Notes: generated from the letters alone by a model not told the origin. A DNA stretch of 61,344 bases from Candolleomyces eurysporus (GCA_027579435.1 JANBPK010000960.1:1-61344), one strand, 5' to 3'; shown: positions 1 through 13,212, numbered from the stretch's first letter. Numbers and translations are program-made.

Positions 1-3000
1 CCCCCGCCAAAGATCACACCGCCGCCCTCAACACCACCTCTTCGCCCTCGCCCCACCACACCACATCCGCCGGGGCGCCCTCGACCTCCACCGCCTCCGC
101 CTCGGCCAATGTCGGCGNCGCTCTGACCACCCCGTCTTCTCCGGGGCGCCAAACCCACGAACAGCTCGCACAGCTACTCGCAAAGGCGTACAGCGACATC
201 GATAACTACCATCGGGACCTCTCCCAGATGAAGCGGAGGGCCGAGCAGGCAGAGAGGGTCGCCCAGCGCTTGACGGCGGTCGCAGAGGCCTCTCCCAACG
301 CCGCCACCGCGAGCACGAACGGCAACGGAAACGCAAACCAAGGCGTCATCCCCGAATCTGTCACCAGAATCATCAGGGAACTCGAAGATCGGTTGACGCA
401 CTCAGAGCTCGCACGAGAAGAGGCCGAGGCGAGGCGGCGCTTCGTCATGGATCAGTGGATCCAGGTCGAAAACTATCTCAATCAGCTCGAGGTAAAGGCC
501 CAAGAGGCAAAGTTTGGCTTCATGCGCGTGCTTAGAGAGGGTGTCCCGGTGTCTTTGAGCCCGCGTGAGTGTCCTTTTCCCCTATCACGTTCGATTTGTT
601 CATCGCGAGCAGCTCAATCCAACCTCCACGCGCCGATCCACTCCCAAGGAGTCAGAAGACCGCGTACGCCCAGCTTGGAGGGCAACTATCCACCTCCAAA
701 ACGGTCGAGAGGCAACGACGGCCATGGGAGAGAACCCAGGATCGCGTATTCTGAATCCGTGCGTCTTGTCTACATGTTGACATTTTCTTTCTTCTCACCC
801 GTGCTAAGAACATCCACGACTACAACCGACATCACCACCACCACCACCCGTCCACCTCATCCACCGGCCACCCGCAACAGCAGCCTCAGCAACACCATGT
901 TCGCGTCATTCACCAGCCAGGCGCACGTCCTCGATCTACGAGTCGCTCCAGTGCAAGCTCGATAGATGTCGACGAGATGCTCTTGCAAGCCACCGACGAC
1001 TCGCATCCNCATCCAAACGGCGTATCCAACATCCCNGGAGGCCAACTCCAGGCCCAGGCAAGTCAGCATATCACGTCGAGTCACCGCTCGAGGTCGGGTA
1101 GGCAGTCGACTCTACGATTGGCCGAGGGTGAGATGCACCAGCATGGCGTACAGGGTGGTGTCTACATGACTGGCCGACGCGGGGCTCAACCTAGCGGGAG
1201 TGGCGGTATGGAGGTGTACCCTGCTTCCCAGTCTGTGCCCCGTCANGGTTCCTTGGGTGTTGGTATGGGTGTTGGAGGAGTGCCAGGAGGCCAGGGGAGC
1301 ATGGTTGGTGGGCAGCAGCAGGTCTACCAGACGCACATCTTTGCACCGCCTGTTACTGGTGCCCCGGTCAAGAAGAGTAAGTACGGTNAGCGGGGGGAGC
1401 GGTGGTGTTACTGGAGGTGAGTCCATCGTTCTCGCTATTTTTCTCGATTTTTCTCGATTTTTCTCGTCGCCCCCTCCTACCTTTCATCGGTTTTTTCGGA
1501 CCGCTCGTCTGCTCATTTTTCCTGTTCATCTTCACTCTGTGGCGCAAATCTCCCGTCTCACGCCTCGTGTCGACTGGGCTGTGGGCGCATGGACGGAGTG
1601 GCAACCCCCATTCAATCCGACCGCCAGACCTCTTTCATCCCGTGTTCATTTCGGCTGCTGCCTACATACATGCACACCGGTTTGGTATGGAGGTGGGGTG
1701 AGCCACTTGCTACCCCGCACCTCGGGCACGAGGGAATGGACGGTACGATCGGACGGGGGAAAACCCAGTGGAATCGCGACGGACTGACGGCCCGGCCGCA
1801 CTGGACATCGAGAGTCTTGGGTCGCCTTCGTCTTTTTTGGGCGGGGATCGATCAGATAACGGCGTTCCATCGAGCGCCTCGAGGTGGAGCATGAGGCGGG
1901 CTTCGTTGGTTGAATTCTGGCTTCTTTTGGTTCCGTTTCTTGATTCAATTCCGGTTTTGGTTTTTGGAACGTAATTTTAACCTATTTTCTAGATGCGCCT
2001 TCTGGTTCACTCGCTACATCTGCCTCGTCTGCGAATATTGCAACATCGTCTGCCTCTTTACTCGCGTCCTCTCTTGCCTCGTCTGCATCCACCGCCGCCA
2101 TTGGAGCAGGAGCAGCCAACGCAAATAGTGTTCTGTCAGGCCCCAACTTTCCCCCGACGAACGAGCAGGGACAGAGGATATGTCGCCAGTGTGGCCAGGC
2201 GGGGAGGTACAAGGATGGCAAGTGTGTGGAAAAATGGGGTCCAGGGCCGGCGGGGCCTGGAACTGTTTGTGATCGGTGAGTACCAGTTTTGGCTCGGGTT
2301 TTTATTTTTTCGACCGTGTCCTTTAGGCCGGGTCGACGAGAAGGTGGTGACAGACGTACTGACCTTAACCCCGCCTTCTAGGTGTCGCAAAAAAATGAAA
2401 CGAGTCGAGCGTAGAGGAACGCTCGAGTCTCAGCAACAACTCGCCGCAGCGCATTTGGCCTCTGTCAATGTTCATCCACATCATGGGTCGATGGGTCCGC
2501 CCGTTCAGCACCAGCCAACACCACATCATACTGGCCTGACGAGGACTGACACTTTGCCCACTTCGGCTGCGGGGAGTGCGAATACCAGTGCAAAGGGTTC
2601 CTCGAAAGTGGTGAGTGGCCGATTAATTATTTAGCTTGTGATGAAGGAACTGATTTGGTATATATCTTTTATGGACAGAGCCATGTTAGGACGATCATGC
2701 ATGCGAGTGCGAGCCCTGCAGCCCCAGCTTCATCGTCCAAGAGGGAGAAGGAATCCAGAGCTCAGCAGGGGACGGCGAGTGGGCGGGGTAGGGCCNGGGA
2801 ATAGTAATCCTCCGTCGAGAGGTGCTGCTGCCGCTACCGCCCCAAGCGCCACGAATAACGGCAACGATAACAACAAAATGCTCGATGGCAATGTGAGCGG
2901 GGAGAGCGACGCTGATGCCGATGCCGATGGGGATGGTGAAGGTGACTTGGACGGCGGAGATTCGATCGTTGTGCCTGCCAACGCTACTCTGCCATTTAAA

Positions 3001-3153
3001 CGTCCTGGTGGTGTGGCAGCGGCAGCTGAAGCCGAGGAAGAGGAGGAGGACGTGGATGATTTGGCGGGAGAGGATGACAGTGGCGAGGGTGATGATGCCG
3101 ATGCAGAGGCTGAGATTCTGGAGGCGGTTGATGCTGCCGAGGAGAGCGGGTAA
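1..3153 (+). CDS. GATA-like zinc-finger regulator, 5' partial
   Basis: The gene runs in from the left edge, so its start is not visible. Exons seen are 1 to about 566, about 632-755, about 811-1376, about 1993-2277, about 2382-2610 and about 2681-3153, with GT-AG introns. The first exon has a coiled-coil stretch (around IIRELEDRLTHSELAREEAE). The fifth region carries a zinc finger, ICRQCG at about 2189 and CDRCRKKMKRVERRG at about 2267-2412, split by an intron. It is C-x2-C-x25-C-x2-C, longer than the usual GATA loop, with a KWGPGPAGPGTV loop and a basic tail. The C-terminus is strongly acidic (runs of D/E and DADADADGDGEGD), as in activation or histone-binding regions. The N at 2796 breaks the frame, and omitting it restores a continuous reading. 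One intron (about 1377-1992) is unusually long and T-rich. A nuclear DNA-binding regulator is likely; the target is unknown. Confidence 0.75.
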
Positions 3154-4034
3154 GCGTGCGTACCGTTGATTGTATGATTTTATGCTTTTTATGCCCCCCA
3201 CCTTCCCTCTTCATCCCTCGTATCGTTGATCGATGGAGTGTATATGCGTGTCTTGGTTAATGTGTTTGCACCCTTCTTTTCTTGATGAAGACCTGTCCCC
3301 GTTTTTGTGTCATCGGTCCATGTCGATTGTCCGTACATACACGGCCTTCTCTATTCCTACGACCCATCGCTTTCGCTCTCGTAGATACTTACATACATTC
3401 CTTCTCTCTCTCGTCGTCTCAACCGTGTACACCTTTTGCTCTTAGCTTTCTTTTATGTACTCTCTCCCGCTATCTCTCGCTCTCTTTTTATCGAGCTACG
3501 AATCTTGTTTTTGTTTGAGAACGTTTTTATGTCTATAGATTTTCCTTTTCCTTTATCTCTAGCTCTCTCTCTTACGCTGCTCTTGTCGTATCGTTGTTTA
3601 TTAAACGAAATGAAATGGATTTGAAACGCAATGGAGCAAAGGAAGGTGTGTTTTGAGGTGATTATCACTTCCCGCAGCTGGGACAGTCTTCGTGATACTC
3701 GGCAGAAGATGATCGTTTCCATGTACTTGCGGTGGATATCGATATCCAACTATTTCAAACTGACCAATGGAAGGGGGCGGCGCTCACACCCTGGTCTCGG
3801 TCGGTCGTATCTCTCTCTTTGCAAGACGGAAGCCCTTTGTGAGATTATTACCATTAGGGACAGTGCAGGCTGTACCCCATCCTCGTCGGTTTCCGTGGCC
3901 GTCGTTTAACCGTTCTTGCGGTATATGAACGGCCCATCGTGCGCCTGTTAATAAATGTCCCATCTGCCATGTCCCGCACTTCACTACTTTGAGTCTTTAT
4001 TGACGTCTTGACAACTATCTGCCCTTACTACACT
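3154..4034. other. Intergenic, probable 3' UTR then no gene
   Basis: The first ~450 bases are pyrimidine-rich and suit the 3' end of the zinc-finger gene. No conserved reading frame is seen beyond that. Confidence 0.5.
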
Positions 4035-4330
4035 GAAAGATGAAATGGTATTTATGTGGCCAAAGGATCGGGAACCATCCAAGTTTCTTTTTGATGCTGC
4101 GGAGGTATACGCTCTTCTGCTCGTTATCGAACGACGTCAGCATTCCGGACAGATGATCGGTGTTCTGAGAAGATGGAGAAACCGCTTCAAAGCTCTTCTG
4201 ACTGGACATCGTTGTGATCTATTCTGCAACTTTCAAAGATAGGCTACATGACGGGGAACCTACTGAATGTATTTTTGACAGCAACCATGGTGATGTGTCT
4301 CTACACACTTTCAGGTGCCCAGCTACAAGC
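4035..4330 (+). pseudogene. DUF6533 membrane-protein fragment, internally deleted
   Basis: The translation EMVFMWPKDREPSKFLFDA matches the second-helix exon of the intact gene downstream (EVALMWSEKWGSSKLLFML at about 5734-5800). A later stretch ending in TCTATTCTGCAAC (about 4218) matches the same words at about 6038-6050, followed by the homolog of the next exon (about 4260-4318). About 150 bases containing the third helix are missing between them. No upstream micro-exons or C-terminal exons are recognisable. I read this as a decayed tandem copy of the gene at 5360. Confidence 0.6.
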
Positions 4331-5359
4331 GCCACCATCAACCCCTCTTCATTATCAGTGCCAGACGAGGTAAACGAGGGGTTGAGCACTGACAGTGGGA
4401 GTGAGCCAACTTGCCCTCTTTTTCATCTTCGACTCTGAATATGAAACCAGACTCGCCGAGAATTCAAGACGAATGAGGGTTGGGGGCGAACCTATGTGCT
4501 GATGAAACCCGATACCATGGTGCACGCCTATTGGTGCCAAGATTTCTCTTTTACGTTCAAAGTACGTTGCAGCCAAGGGCACTCGCAAGTACGTTTTGAC
4601 CGCCCACTTCCTGTGATCACCATTTTTACTAACTGATGTCGGTTGTAAAGGAGGTGGGACCGGAAAGGTCGGGGAGCGGTGGTGCTTGGAAGAATATGAT
4701 CCCTTAGATACTTGTAGATCTCTCTCGGCTGTCATGTTTCAAACAATCTACTGCTGCGGGTGGAGATAAGACTTTTTAAACATAACCCGGCGAGCGCAGA
4801 AGTGGCGGAGATGTCGGTGGGTAACTAAAGGAATCTATTCGCGTTATCGAAATATAGAGAAGAGCCAGAGTGTGAGTGAGCGAAAAGAGCGTCAAAGGGT
4901 CCAAAGTACAAGATATAACTGATGGGCTGAGCGGTTGGGAAGAAAAGGTAAGCGAAAAGTGTATAGTCACCAGAATGGAGGGCCAAAACATGTCCGGAAA
5001 ATATCATATACGTTGTAAGCGCACAGAATTGAGATTTGAAGAGTGGTACCAGACCGAACCGGGTCCGAATCATACATTGATCACTTCCCCGATGATTATC
5101 ACTTTTTCTGATTCCAGTTATCCAAGAACAAAAAAGAAGCACTGGAGTAGATTTCAATCTACTGGGTAGTTGTAAGAAGGTGATCGCTGACACACATGAG
5201 TACTAGGTATTTGACGCCCATCGTCTTTAAATACGCAGCAGTGTCCACAGAATCGAAGCTTTGCCACTATCGCTCCGGCCGCTCACCCATCTACTCTGCC
5301 GTTGCCGTCGAGATATTCTGGCACTGTCTTTCGATTTTATTCACGATTCCAGTGACAAG
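4331..5359. other. Intergenic, no gene recognised
   Basis: Only short shadow frames occur. The last ~150 bases should hold the promoter of the DUF6533 gene that starts at 5360. Confidence 0.4.
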
Positions 5360-6948
5360 ATGGAGGCTACTCGTGATCTGATTGTGATTGGCAGGGACAC
5401 TGCGGTATGTATCTTGATCTGACCGAGCCCATGGATCGGTTAGTGAACTAACGCGCTTTTCATTCAGTATATGGACGGTTAGTCGCGCGTCTGAATAATA
5501 TTTGCTAGCTAATGAACTGGTGCTCAATAGTGGCTTTCTTAACCCTTTACGTGAGTTATCTCGCCTATCTTCAGTTTCTTGACTAGCGTTTCGTTGACGA
5601 CCTGGGCCCCTACATACCGACTGTTATCACTGTGGTTAGGCTTGTGACTACGCCGAAACTCTGGAGGATGAGGTTCGTTTGCTGATCTCAGCCAGGACTC
5701 GATGCCCAACCTGGACATTTATAGACATACCTGCAGGTTGCCTTGATGTGGTCAGAAAAATGGGGGTCGTCAAAACTTCTTTTTATGCTGGGGAGATATA
5801 CCCTTCTGATCTTGCTTGTCATCGGGAAGTTGTTTAACATTCCAACTGTTGATAGGCTTCCTGAGAGGGTAGGAAATCAGCTCTCTGCACGGTGTGGGGT
5901 ATCACTGAATGCATCATCATGGTCGTGATAGGTGTGTGCTGGCCTTTGGAATACGTACAATAGTATGTTACAGGCTACCTTCGACCGGCTTGATGCACGC
6001 TCACCACTTCTTTGGGTAGTCGCGGGTGTCATTGTCATCTATTCTGCAACGGGTAAGGACCATGTTACCGTCAGCGACGATGGACTGCAATAAGTATATT
6101 CACACAGGAACCATGATCCAGTGCCTCTATGCACTTTTAGGAGCTCGGGAGGTCCATGGGTATCTCTTAGGTGCAGCATACTTTGTAAGTCACAGCCTGA
6201 GACCTTCCATGCTCCGTGTATGGATTGAATAGTTCACTCGTAGATGTTCTTGGCTACCACAACTGTCCTCGTGGGAAATTACCTACATTACTCAAGCTGT
6301 GAGTGTATTCACCTCCTCTCACCCAGTCGGCGCAGGCGTCAACCAACCGTCGTAGACGATGAGAGCTCATACATGGGCAAATTTGGATATTTGTGCCAAG
6401 TGACGCTACCAAATCCGATTTTCGTAAAGATCTCAAGTTGGACGGTGTTCATAAGAGAGTCCGGTACGTGACAGATGTCCGCTCGAATTTGTTGTTGAAT
6501 GTGCCAGGCTCAATCATCGGATGGTTGTCAGGCATGTCTCTTCTCGCCTTATTTACACTCTGGACACAGCTTAGACATCGGCCTGGACCGCTTACAAGAA
6601 TAGTATACCGCGACGGAGGAATTTTTTATCTCACAGCAAGCTGTTAGTCATTTCGGTTGATCTCGATACAGGCGATGATTTGATTGGGCTCGTTCTTTTC
6701 ATCCTTCAAAAGCTCTTGGACTCCTCATAGGAGTTTTTGGAACCATTCGTACTCGAGTCACTGACTACGGCTGGTGCCTAGCTGGAGGACTTCGCATAGT
6801 GCTTTACCCTTCCCTTTCCAACAGGCTGTTGCTCAACATTCGGAGAGACAGAGCAGAAGGGAACGAAGAAGGAAGGCACAAGGAATCCCCTATTGCGTTT
6901 ACTCACCCGGTGAGCACGCGCCCATCCACAGGGAGGATAAACGGGTAG
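5360..6948 (+). CDS. DUF6533 multi-pass membrane protein
   Basis: Basidiomycete DUF6533 proteins are about seven-helix membrane proteins of unknown, possibly receptor-like, function. Here the signature is built from tiny exons that splice in frame: 5360-5404 (MEATRDLIVIGRDTA), 5468-5477 (10 nt), 5531-5550 (20 nt), 5640-5672 (33 nt), then the exon from 5737. Joined they read VAFLTLY-ACDYAETLEDE-VALMWSEKWGSSK, the family's first helix, acidic loop and second helix. Later exons give CTVWGITECIIMVVI, a helix ending VIVIYSATG, GTMIQCLYALLG, and the conserved late segment ending GPLTRIVYRDGGIFY (about 6590-6640). The C-terminal helix end LSNRLLLNIRR (about 6815-6850) is followed by a polar tail and stop at 6948. 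Exon edges after 5900 are approximate. Confidence 0.8.
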
Positions 6949-9749
6949 CGTGGCTGGCGTTGTAGTACGTATCTAGCTTCAGCCTGGTCATGTCATATCA
7001 GGAAGTGGTGCATTGCTAAGATAGGGCTAAGTTGTTCCGGGCTCCAATCTGGTAGGTCCACAACTCCACTCTTTCAACCGCAGCGAGACAATTACCCCGT
7101 GATTATTGACCCTGCAAACATCCTCTCTGTCTCGCCCTTCTTCTTTTCTGCAAAGATTGCGACAAATAGTTTGATGAACGTGCGAAATCGGGGCGAAACC
7201 AAAGCTCCTGTCAAGGCTAATGTTTGTCGCCACCGGTGTACATAGTCACAGCTTCAGACGAACACGAGGCGATAAGGTTCATGCGTAGTGGCTGGAATTA
7301 TCCGTATTCAGCAAAATTTGGTATTCTCGTCCAGCTGCGGCATTCCTGGGCGTTCCGAATGCTGAATAACAAGTGAACGTATACGCCGTAGCGATACCTT
7401 TAGACATTTGCGGAAAGCTTCCTAGCTTCCTTCTGGAGATCACGGTTTAATACCGGTCAATGATTGAGGCCTTGCAAGGCAAAGAGGTTATAGCTTATCG
7501 GAGTTCGATGTGGGCTACATTTCCAAGAGAATTCTCGGATTCATGCAGAGAAAAAACACAGATCTGAACTTGAATCTCTACGGAATCGTCACTACCACTC
7601 CGGTATCTTTGATATACCTCGTGTTATCTGAGTAATTTAACTGAAGGCTACCTCCCATTTGAACAAGAGGCACTACCACCCGTTCATTCGTTCTATGAAG
7701 GCGAAGGACCATGCCGTGTCCGCCACTCGCTTCAAAATCGGCAGCGCGTCGACTACATCCACTGGTTTGGTAGTATGCTTGAAGATGACGCCGTTGTTCA
7801 AGGACTCGTAGCTCTTCATGCAGACTTTCACAATCGTCAAATTTAGGGATCCGGATGCCATTTTCCTTCAGGGAGTAAGGCAGAAATCGGTAACGCCCAG
7901 ACTTCGAGTTATTCGACCCGTTTGCCCCTGCGGATTATTAATACTCTCCACCTTCTCAACTAATGGGTCAAATGGGACAGGCTGGAAGGAAATTCTTTGC
8001 CTGTACCTCGAAGCCCTATTACGCTTTGATTATGCGACAGTCACGATGGAAAGGTTGGAGAGGCTCGTCAAGTTCGTGCCGGATTCCGAGATCCCTGATC
8101 TCAAAGGTGAACACGTTGAGTGTGATAAGTAAACTTTCCTCCTCACATGGCCATTTCTTTGACCCTTCAATTAGCAATTCGATATGCGATATTCCGAGTC
8201 GATGCATTTGAATTGAGATCAAAACCGACGAACGGCCCGAGACGCTGTCTGACGCAGATATGGAACATGTGCCGAAGGCGAGGGACGTAGACATAACGCT
8301 CAAGGTGAGGTGTGGTTGTAAACCCGCAGTGGCAAGTGGAATGGCATGGAGTAAGGACTACTGACGAATAAGGGCAACTGATGATGATATGGACTGTGCA
8401 GTGTGTACTCGAGATCAGTGAGTGCGGGAAGCTGGAGATTGCGACGGAAGATATCCTTTTCATTGACAGCCATGTCAGAGAGTTAAACTGGGTGAACGAA
8501 AGAGGGCTGAGTACTAGCTCTCGTTCCGCGATCGCCTTATCGGGCCCAAAGGTATCGAGCCTCTTTGGCACGGTGTCAGGCGAAAGCTGGGTTCCTGTCG
8601 GACCTTGAGAGAATAGGTGTGGCAGTCACTATACGGAGAAGATCTGTGGGATGTACGCTTGCATCTGCAAGAGAGATATTGATCTCTTCCATGAATTCCC
8701 AATCGGGGGGAGGGTTATGTATCAAGCCGGTGCAGACGAGGCCAACCTATTCACCTCTCCTGAGACTTGTCCCGGAAAACGGTTCTTTGCGCCGTATATG
8801 GCCCCTCTATGGCTGATTCTTTTTCGCGAACCTAGATCAGAGCTCCTTTAAGCCGAGGTATGTTATACGATCGTGTTAGAACCAATGCCTGAGCAATATT
8901 ACCTGGGATGTCCAACAGCAATCCACGGACGTGGTAAAATGGGGAGTTGAGGAGATAAAGCCTCCAATGTTCAAGTTAGCCAGGGACAGATCAGGCCGAA
9001 AATTCCGATAGTGAGCAGCCTATCGTTTGAGAGACACAACCACCGGTTGAAACAAGCGAGACGGCACTGTATATCTTCCATCGCTTGGGTTGAAGGAGGC
9101 ATTGGTAGATGAATAGAGAGCCGTATATCAGTCGAAGATAGTGCCAGGGAACACCATAAAGGACAAACATGAAAAAGGACGACGGAAACCTCTGTGTTAT
9201 CGACCACTGGGAGATGGTTGACAGGTCGGCAATGGACGAACATCTTTAGCAGAGCCTCGCTGGGAAGTCAGGGAATATGATTCAAGAAATTTTAGTGGTT
9301 GAGTAGAACGCTTAGCAGCCTCCTCTGCTCGTCTAGCAATTTAACAAGTCCGTCCTTGAGATCCTGGATATACAGTTTAACTTAGGAAATGACTTCTTCC
9401 GTTGGGACAAAGATACCCCATGGAATATCTTTAAACGGTCAACGCTTGCGCTCTTGAGGCCTTGGAACGCCGTCTAAATACACTTCAACAGATAGGCAGA
9501 GCTGCGTTGATAGAGCTAGATATCATACCCCGGTTGATTGGGGTTCAAACAGTGTTTGAACAGCATTCAACTGTCGTTTCCATTGCACTTGAACAGCTAA
9601 GGAAGGGGAGAAATAGAGTGAGCCATTCAAATGGCGTTTAAGTTCCGTTTGAGTGCGCTTCAGAATGCCAAAGCGGGGTCGACGGAGCTCTGAACATTCA
9701 GAGAACTGGGTAAATGACGCTTTAACCTAGGTATCAACGACTATACCAA
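6949..9749. other. 2.8 kb without a recognised gene
   Basis: Several short plus-strand frames sit next to plausible splice sites, for example 7818-8132, 8217-8306 (ending KARDVDITLK before a GT donor) and 8640-8850. I recognise no domain in them. They may be exons of a decayed or lineage-specific gene. A perfect short hairpin lies at 9543-9561, inside a stretch with several near-copies of a TTCAA/GTTT word. Confidence 0.35.
9543..9561. repeat. Perfect short inverted repeat
   Basis: GTTCAAAC and GTTTGAAC are 8-bp arms around a 3-nt loop. Related words (CATTCAACTG, CATTCAAATGG, GTTTGAGTG) recur over the next ~120 bases. It may be part of a small transposon end; no function is assigned. Confidence 0.5.
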
Positions 9750-10238
9750 CTAAGACGTCTCTCCATCCTCCTTCCATTCAATATTGTGAGACGGTCGTCG
9801 GGCAGCAACATGGTCTACCAATCGCCCACCTTCTTCAGGCCATGTGCCATCTAAATCTTGAAACAGCACCCGTGCACTTTCAGCCATTTGACGAAACATG
9901 TTTGCTTTCTCTGCTGCACAGACACTGTGCCGAGATAAGCTGCCATCAACTGAAAGAGTTGCTCCAAACCCAGGGGTATGAAATCCTTCGTGGTTATCTG
10001 CGCGCTCCGGTACTGAGCTCCAAAAGGAACTCATTGATTCGCAGGCAGAGATGTACCGTCGGAATTCCTCCTCAAGAATCTCTACTTCCTCAACACATCG
10101 GAGCATGTCTGCACAGATCCGGAACCAGTGAACACGATCAGCTGTATGAGAAGAGTGTTTTGAGCTATGCATTTCTCCGTGAAGCAACATCTGCTCACCT
10201 TGGGCAAGGGATTCCATTTGATTCCGTTTTCTCGCCAA
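9750..10238 (-). pseudogene. KDZ-type transposase C-terminal remnant
   Basis: A 162-residue frame resembles the C-terminal helical tail of Agaricomycete KDZ (Kyakuja-Dileera-Zisupton) transposases. In those, a HWFRICADMLRCVEEVEI-like helix leads to LEEEFRRYI and a tryptophan region, then CAAEKANMFRQMAESARVLF. The catalytic DDE core is absent upstream (above 10240 on this strand), so this cannot be an active transposase. The resemblance is from memory of family patterns, not from a search. It could instead be the end of an unrelated coiled-coil protein. Confidence 0.5.
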
Positions 10239-10502
10239 TTGACATCCTGCGAAGCCCCCCGTAAAACCAAATCCAACTGTCAGTCATCTTCCCATCCCCA
10301 AGCTCCCGGGACTTGGCCGCATTCTTTTGATGCATGTCCTTTTCACGCAAACTCAGATAGTCGTCAATCTCGCCATCGTCTGGAAGATTATTGAGTTGCA
10401 GCAGTGAGATACGGGCTGCTCTGTATTGTGCTTCACAAAAAGACCAAAAATCACCGTAAAATGCTATAAAATCGTTCTAGTTAAGATGCACCACCACGAT
10501 GG

Positions 10503-12223
10503 TTACCGTGGTGCCTCGACTATTCCTCGCGCTTCGATGTCGAAGCTACTCTTCACTGGTTCCCGCGCCACTGCGGATGGCAGGCGAGGTTGCTGAATGT
10601 CACTGATATGTATCATCTCTAATGTCGCGTCCTTGCTTTCTTGTACGACTCCGTCACACAAAGGACTCCGAGTCGACCCAATGTCCTGCCCTAGCTCCTC
10701 TACCACCCTCATCTCTGGTCTCCGNAGTCCACNTTTTTTGGCGGTGTATCGACACGATCGTTGAACGTCGCCGTTGTCTCCGTTTCGTAACTCTTGGAGT
10801 GATCCCCATCGCCGCTCTTGACTCCGTTAAACGAAATCGAAGTCGATACAGCACCAGGCTCCCCGGATGAAGCCATACGTCGGTACTTTCGAAGTTCAAG
10901 TAGGAATCGGGCTGTGAGAAGCGTTGAAAGGCTGGGATGGGCAAAATGTGCTCAGAACAAGGAGTCATTGCTCTTGGAAACACGAAGCGACGTACGGGAG
11001 TTTCAAGCTGTTCAGAGGTCGAGCAAATCCACCCCATACTTGCTACGGGTGTGAAAAACATTAAGAATCGCAATCAGAGCTCCTGGAGATTGTCCACATC
11101 GTCGATAAACGATGACTCACCAGATTGCAAACGGCGGTTACAATGGTAATCACCAAAACGGCGCTAGGAGCGTTGTGAGCTTCGTGCATCAGAATAAAAG
11201 GTAACGGCGGCTTGCTAACCTGAGATAGAGTAAACCTGGACAGCAAGAAGCATTCCGTTGAGAGGTCTGGCCCAAAATGAAATGGGAAGCTCACCTTGAG
11301 AGAAGATAATGTAATTGAGTGACCTCCTCGGATTCTCCCAAAATCTTGTGTCTTCGCGTATTGAGGACCAGGCGCGAATGGCCGCCATCACGAACGCCAG
11401 AATTTCGAAAAGGATCACCAAAACGCCGACTGCAATACCCACTGAGAGAAGATAGCTTAATACAGGAGTCGAGCTGGAAGAGGGGAGGAGCGGGGTACTT
11501 GCGTCTTGTGAGAGTTGCAGGATCCGAGCATTTCGTGAACGGCTCCCGGACCTATGCCATGATTGGGACCGGCTTTACAAAAAATGAATGAACGGAACGA
11601 CTTACAATAAGTGCAACAATAACAGCTGCACCGATAACTCCCAACGTCCCCGCAATAATCTTATTTCGCTCACAGAGAGCATAGGTTCGGAGACCCCAAA
11701 CGGCTGTCGTTGGACGATTGAGCAATTTTTTCATAGATGGCGGACAGAAACAAACCAAGAAGCCCAAAGTGGCCGAAGATGCTGAAGGCACCAGATACGA
11801 CAGATACTGTGTCGCAGCTGCGAAGAGATCAGTCTCAGCCGCCGACCATATCACCTTCGGTTTACGCACTGGAGTGGATGAGGGATATTACTAGTAAGTA
11901 ACGGTGTGAGAAATGACCAGATATCGTCGCCTGACGCACCCTAAGCCCAACATTCGTCTTGGCCAATGTCCATAGCAAGTTTGCGACCAGGTAGTACCGA
12001 CAGCAGACGTAGAAAACAGTCGATAGCTTCTTTGGCTTCTTCCAAATGTACTCGATTTCATCGGGGAGGGTGAGGAGGTAGTCGTAATATAGTAATGCTA
12101 AAGTACGACAGGAATGGCACAATCAGTCATAGAGAGGCATAATAGACGTCGTTAACTCACCGAGACTGGCAATCTGGATGTCAAAGTCTGCCCTGCGATG
12201 ATGGGATGGTCTTTAGCAAACAT
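10503..12223 (-). CDS. DUF6533 multi-pass membrane protein
   Basis: On the minus strand, exons splice to ADFDIQIASL-ALLYYDYLLTLPDEIEYIW and a following helix segment (about 12,195 to 11,950), the DUF6533 hallmark. Further exons give TAVWGLRTYALCERNKIIAG plus a hydrophobic helix (about 11,710-11,610). Next is VGIAVGVLVILFEILAFVM with AIRAWSSIREDTRFW (about 11,440-11,340), then a last helix near 11,230-11,110. A polar tail ends in DIEARGIVEAPR and stop at 10503. Two Ns (10725, 10733) fall in the tail. The first exon is uncertain: the DIQIASL exon appears to begin after an acceptor near 12,195, and the Met at 12,223 may not be the true start. This is the same family as the genes at 5360 and 30.6 kb but in opposite orientation. 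Confidence 0.7.
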
Positions 12224-13212
12224 GTGAAAATTTGTCATCATCCAAGCCAAGACAGACCGTGTAAATTGAGCCCGCCTCACGACTCTGGGGTCGAAGGACA
12301 TCTTGGAAACGCTTTCTTGGGAGTGTGCGTCGTCGCCAGAGGCAGGGTGCGAAAGGGCTCAAGGAAAGACCTTCCACGACGTCAAAGATGGGCTTGATGA
12401 GAGTACTTAACAATCTTGCAAACCCGGGGAATAAAGCTGAGTTTGACGGTGAAGCAATTCGGGGAAGCGAAGTTATCATATGGGCCATTTGGACCAGATT
12501 TGAACCACGCTTCTTTTGTGCTCTTTAGTACTTGGATTCCCAGGCCCGGTCTTCTATCTTGGACCTTGAGTTGAGACGGCGAGCCTGAAGTTGTGAGGAA
12601 CGTGTCCTAAGCGTACAGATGTGCAGAAACGAGGCGGGCTCCACTCAGACTTATCAGGTATAGTGGAAAGTGTGGCTCAGGGTCTTAATAAATTCCCGTA
12701 AGTCGTGGTGGTTGAAAATTAGATGTGAACTAAGAGCACCTCCGTCGAGGTTCGAAGATATCGAACGCGAGGAAGGGAGATGCGAATCACAGCTGTGTAG
12801 TCGACGGGCGTTGTGCTCGAGGACAAGGACGACCTTTGAATGATAAGGATAATTATTGCTTCGCGAGGACATACGCGAGCTGAGAGCGGGCGGCGTTTGG
12901 GGGGCTTCGGCCGGAAAGAACTCGGATGCCACGAGGAAAATGTCATGATGCTCCGCCAAGGATGATATACCTCTCACGGGCGCTTCTCCCTGAGGCGGCA
13001 ACGGCGAAAGAGCGCCTTAAAGGAGATTTGAGCCCCATACCATCAATCTACCATCTGTTCATTGTGATTGCCCTAGGGACAGAATTAAGAGAAGAGGCCT
13101 GTAGGCTGTACGTAGCTACGTATTATGTATGACAAAGCGTCGGCTGAGTAAGTAGCAATGTTCATGCTGCGTGGTGTAAATATAAATTCGTTGGGTCTTG
13201 ACGTCCGTTGAA
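12224..13212. other. Intergenic, no gene recognised
   Basis: Short frames only. It probably includes the promoter of the minus-strand DUF6533 gene and the 3' region of the next minus-strand gene. Confidence 0.35.

Noticed and set aside
7818..8620. A plus-strand multi-exon gene
   Set aside because: Some frames end at plausible splice sites, but no domain or continuous reading supports a single gene.
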